From assembly GCA_025355705.1 (NCBI GenBank), contig JANXZD010000387.1, forward strand, positions 1-8,120: a stretch of 8,120 nt of DNA, given 5' to 3'. Position numbers and translations under genes: made by a program. Source of the DNA: Bacteroidota bacterium. Lineage in GTDB: Bacteria > Bacteroidota > Ignavibacteria > UBA10030 > UBA8401. The notes under the pieces are model-generated. The model was not told where the DNA came from. It ran no database searches and was given only the letters and a program-made list of their open reading frames with translations. The first letter of the stretch is position 1. Every line of letters begins with the position of its first letter. This document shows positions 6,443 to 8,120 of the stretch, piece by piece.

Positions 6443-7585
6443 ATGCCTCATAACAAGCAACGGTATCTTTTCATTGACCTGCTCCGTTTTATCGCAGTAG
6501 TATTTATGATACAAGGTCATACGTTCGATGCATTGTTAGACGTTTCTCTTCATTCCCATGTATTGTTCTTTGCGCACGATTTTTTTCACGGATTCATTGC
6601 GCCAATGTTTCTTTTTGCGTCCGGTGTTGCGTTTGGAATCTCGACATTTAAAAAATGGGAAGAACATACTGCACCTACGAAACATGTCGCACGACGATAC
6701 GGAAAATTTTTCGGATTGATCATAATCGGCTACGCACTCCATCTGCCCTTTTTTTCACTCCAAAAGATCATAGCTGAAGCAACCCCGACGGAGATTGCAA
6801 CATGGGTGCAGGTTGATGCATTACATTGTATTGCTGCAACCATGTTGATCCTCCAAACTGCGGTATTCTTGTTAAAAGATGAAAAGAAGTTTGTTTGGTT
6901 CACCTCACTATTAGCAATCAGTGTCATTTTTCTTTCTCCGATCATGTGGAGTATTAATTTAACCAGTACATTTCCGCTATGGTTGGTTTCCTATATCAAC
7001 GCTAGTAATTTTTCATGGTTTCCACTCTTTCCATGGTCTGCATACATCCTTTGTGGAGTGTTTTTTTCCTCATTGTTCATCAATGCAAAAGAACACCACC
7101 ACGCGGTTAATCTCATGCAAAAAACTGTAGTCGTCGGTTTATTTATGTTTTTCGGATCATTCATCCTGTTAAATATTCCGACACAACTGTATCCCTATCA
7201 TGATATTTGGAAGGTCAATCCGCTTATTATCTTTGTGCGGTTAGGATTTGTTGCAATCGTAACAAGCGGTATTTTCTTTGCGGAACATTCATTCAAAATG
7301 AAACCATATATACCTCAATTAATAGGGAGAGAATCGTTGTTGATCTACATTCTTCATCTTATTATTCTCTATGGTTCTGTACTGAATGAAGGACTACAAC
7401 AAAGAATTCGTCAAACACTTTCGGTTGTGGAAGCGTCAATTGTATTTTTCATGATCTTTATTGGTCTTTCTATAATTGTCTATGGTTGGAACTATTTTAA
7501 AAAGAACTACCACACCGCGTCCCTGATAACCCGCTGGTCAGCGGTGGGAATATTCATTTACTTTTTTTTAACACGGCCGTACTAA
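6443..7585 (+). CDS. Multi-pass membrane protein, HGSNAT/DUF1624-like acyltransferase family (paralogue 1)
   Basis: A 380-residue integral inner-membrane protein with about ten hydrophobic segments. The N-terminal RYLFIDLLRFIAVVFMIQGH (7-26) resembles the opening of the heparan-alpha-glucosaminide N-acetyltransferase-like/DUF1624 group, where Asp12, Arg15 and His26 are typical positions. Most members have RG at 15-16; here it is Arg-Phe. Other hallmarks are IAPMFLFASG (52-61), GYALHLPFFS (96-105), VDALH (124-128), FPLFPWSAYILCG (193-205) and the C-terminal GRESLLIYILHLIILY (295-310). Members are thought to move acyl groups across the membrane onto sugars, but the substrate here is unknown. 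The ATG has no clear Shine-Dalgarno. The stop overlaps the start of the second paralogue (TAATG), 31 bases separate it from the kbl-like gene, and no terminator lies between, so these probably form one transcript. A T8 run near its 3' end is described separately. Confidence 0.75.
   Translation: MPHNKQRYLFIDLLRFIAVVFMIQGHTFDALLDVSLHSHVLFFAHDFFHGFIAPMFLFASGVAFGISTFKKWEEHTAPTKHVARRYGKFFGLIIIGYALHLPFFSLQKIIAEATPTEIATWVQVDALHCIAATMLILQTAVFLLKDEKKFVWFTSLLAISVIFLSPIMWSINLTSTFPLWLVSYINASNFSWFPLFPWSAYILCGVFFSSLFINAKEHHHAVNLMQKTVVVGLFMFFGSFILLNIPTQLYPYHDIWKVNPLIIFVRLGFVAIVTSGIFFAEHSFKMKPYIPQLIGRESLLIYILHLIILYGSVLNEGLQQRIRQTLSVVEASIVFFMIFIGLSIIVYGWNYFKKNYHTASLITRWSAVGIFIYFFLTRPY
7531..7544 (+). other. 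Small GC-rich hairpin near the end of paralogue 1
   Basis: CCGCT (7531-7535) pairs with AGCGG (7540-7544) around the loop GGTC. An alternative is CACCGC (7513-7518) with GCGGTG (7541-7546). The hairpin ends 17 bases before the T8 run (7562-7569). That is too far for a standard intrinsic terminator. It may be only coding sequence, or a structure influencing ribosomes at the T run. Confidence 0.25.
7564..7570 (+). other. Candidate -1 slippery heptamer T TTT TTA
   Basis: In the frame of paralogue 1 the codons are TTT (7565-7567) and TTA (7568-7570), preceded by T. This is exactly the X XXY YYZ geometry of the -1 frameshift site known from HIV-1 gag-pol. After a -1 shift the reading continues AAC ACG GCC GTA CTA and then the ATG at 7585, with no stop, into paralogue 2. 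The run is eight T long (7562-7569), so transcriptional slippage is an alternative. No clear downstream stimulatory structure is visible, and T-rich codons are common in membrane segments. Confidence 0.3.
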
Positions 7586-8120
7586 TGGCACAACAAAAAT
7601 CCCGATATCTTTACATCGACTTACTGCGCGGATGGGCAGTTATTGTTATGATCGAAGTGCACGTTTTCAATGCATTCCTTATCCCAATATTTCGTGAAGA
7701 AGCGTGGTTCAAAGTCCTTAACTTCATTAACGGACTTGTTGCGCCTTCGTTTTTATTCATTGCCGGATATTCATTTGTATTGATTGCGCAGCGAAAATGG
7801 AATGATTACCTCTCATTTAATGAAACATTTTGGAAGCAACTTGGAAGGATTTTTCAAGTATTGGCGGTTGGCTATGCACTTCACCTTCCTTTCTTTTCTT
7901 TTCCTAAGTTACTTGAAATCAGCTGGGGGGAGTGGTCAGTGTTTTGGAAGATAGATGTTCTGCATACAATAGCGGTGTCATTGCTCACAATGCTTGCATT
8001 AGTAATACTGATGCGGACACACAAAAAATATTTCTTATCCATTGTTCTTATGGCAATGGTAATGATTTTCGCATCTCCATTGATGTATGATCGTAATATC
8101 GATCATCTTTTTCCCGAACC
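7585..8120 (+). CDS. Multi-pass membrane protein, HGSNAT/DUF1624-like (paralogue 2), truncated by window edge
   Basis: An open frame starts at the ATG sharing its A with the TAA of paralogue 1 and remains open to the end of the window, giving 178 complete codons. The opening RYLYIDLLRGWAVIVMIEVH (7-26) has the family-typical Arg-Gly. VAPSFLFIAG (52-61), GYALHLPFFS (96-105) and IDVLH (123-127) lie at the same positions as in paralogue 1, with only one residue of offset after position 105. By my hand count about 40 of the first 105 residues are identical, so this is an old duplication rather than a recent copy. Four or five hydrophobic segments are visible. The TAATG overlap implies translational coupling and similar dosage, fitting a heterodimer or paired enzymes. 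By family it is probably a membrane acyltransferase; the substrate is unknown. The C-terminal half, with the expected GRxSLxIYxLH motif, lies outside the window. Confidence 0.78.
   Translation, partial: MAQQKSRYLYIDLLRGWAVIVMIEVHVFNAFLIPIFREEAWFKVLNFINGLVAPSFLFIAGYSFVLIAQRKWNDYLSFNETFWKQLGRIFQVLAVGYALHLPFFSFPKLLEISWGEWSVFWKIDVLHTIAVSLLTMLALVILMRTHKKYFLSIVLMAMVMIFASPLMYDRNIDHLFPE

Overview
The window is a densely packed bacterial chromosomal segment, A+T-rich by eye, with every gene on the + strand and no gene-free stretch longer than about 155 bases. There are no RNA genes, CRISPR arrays, insertion sequences or phage genes that I can support. The gene content is mostly housekeeping. An alternative GlmU-type protein with the KQHDGFLGHSYLG signature, a four-cysteine L31 and weak or absent Shine-Dalgarno sites suggest the Bacteroidota/Chlorobi/Ignavibacteria (FCB) group. 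That placement is inference from family knowledge, not proven by the sequence.

Layout: (1) Bases 1-2002 hold a tight cluster: the 3' part of trpA (tryptophan synthase alpha, entering from the left edge), a stand-alone AroQ-type chorismate mutase 2 bases later, and mltG (endolytic murein transglycosylase) overlapping it by 26 bases. This joins aromatic amino acid synthesis to a cell-wall enzyme, probably by co-transcription. (2) Bases 2003-2354 form a single-gene unit: a good sigma70-like promoter, rpmE (ribosomal protein L31 with a zinc site) and a strong intrinsic terminator. (3) A 97-base leader with an unusual interrupted inverted repeat precedes an alternative GlmU-like sugar nucleotidyltransferase/acyltransferase (2446-3717). 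(4) From 3787 come rsmB (16S rRNA m5C methyltransferase), a Kbl-type glycine C-acetyltransferase (alpha-oxoamine synthase family), and two collinear paralogous multi-pass membrane proteins resembling the HGSNAT/DUF1624 acyltransferase group. The second of these runs off the right edge and is easy to miss because its stop codon is outside the window.

The most interesting part is the right end. The two membrane paralogues are joined by a TAATG stop/start overlap. Just before that stop lies a canonical -1 slippery heptamer (T TTT TTA, read in the right phase), and a -1 shift there would read without a stop into the second paralogue and make a tandem fusion. No wholly new system is evident. The paralogue pair, its possible frameshift fusion, and the glmU-like leader are the points worth checking.
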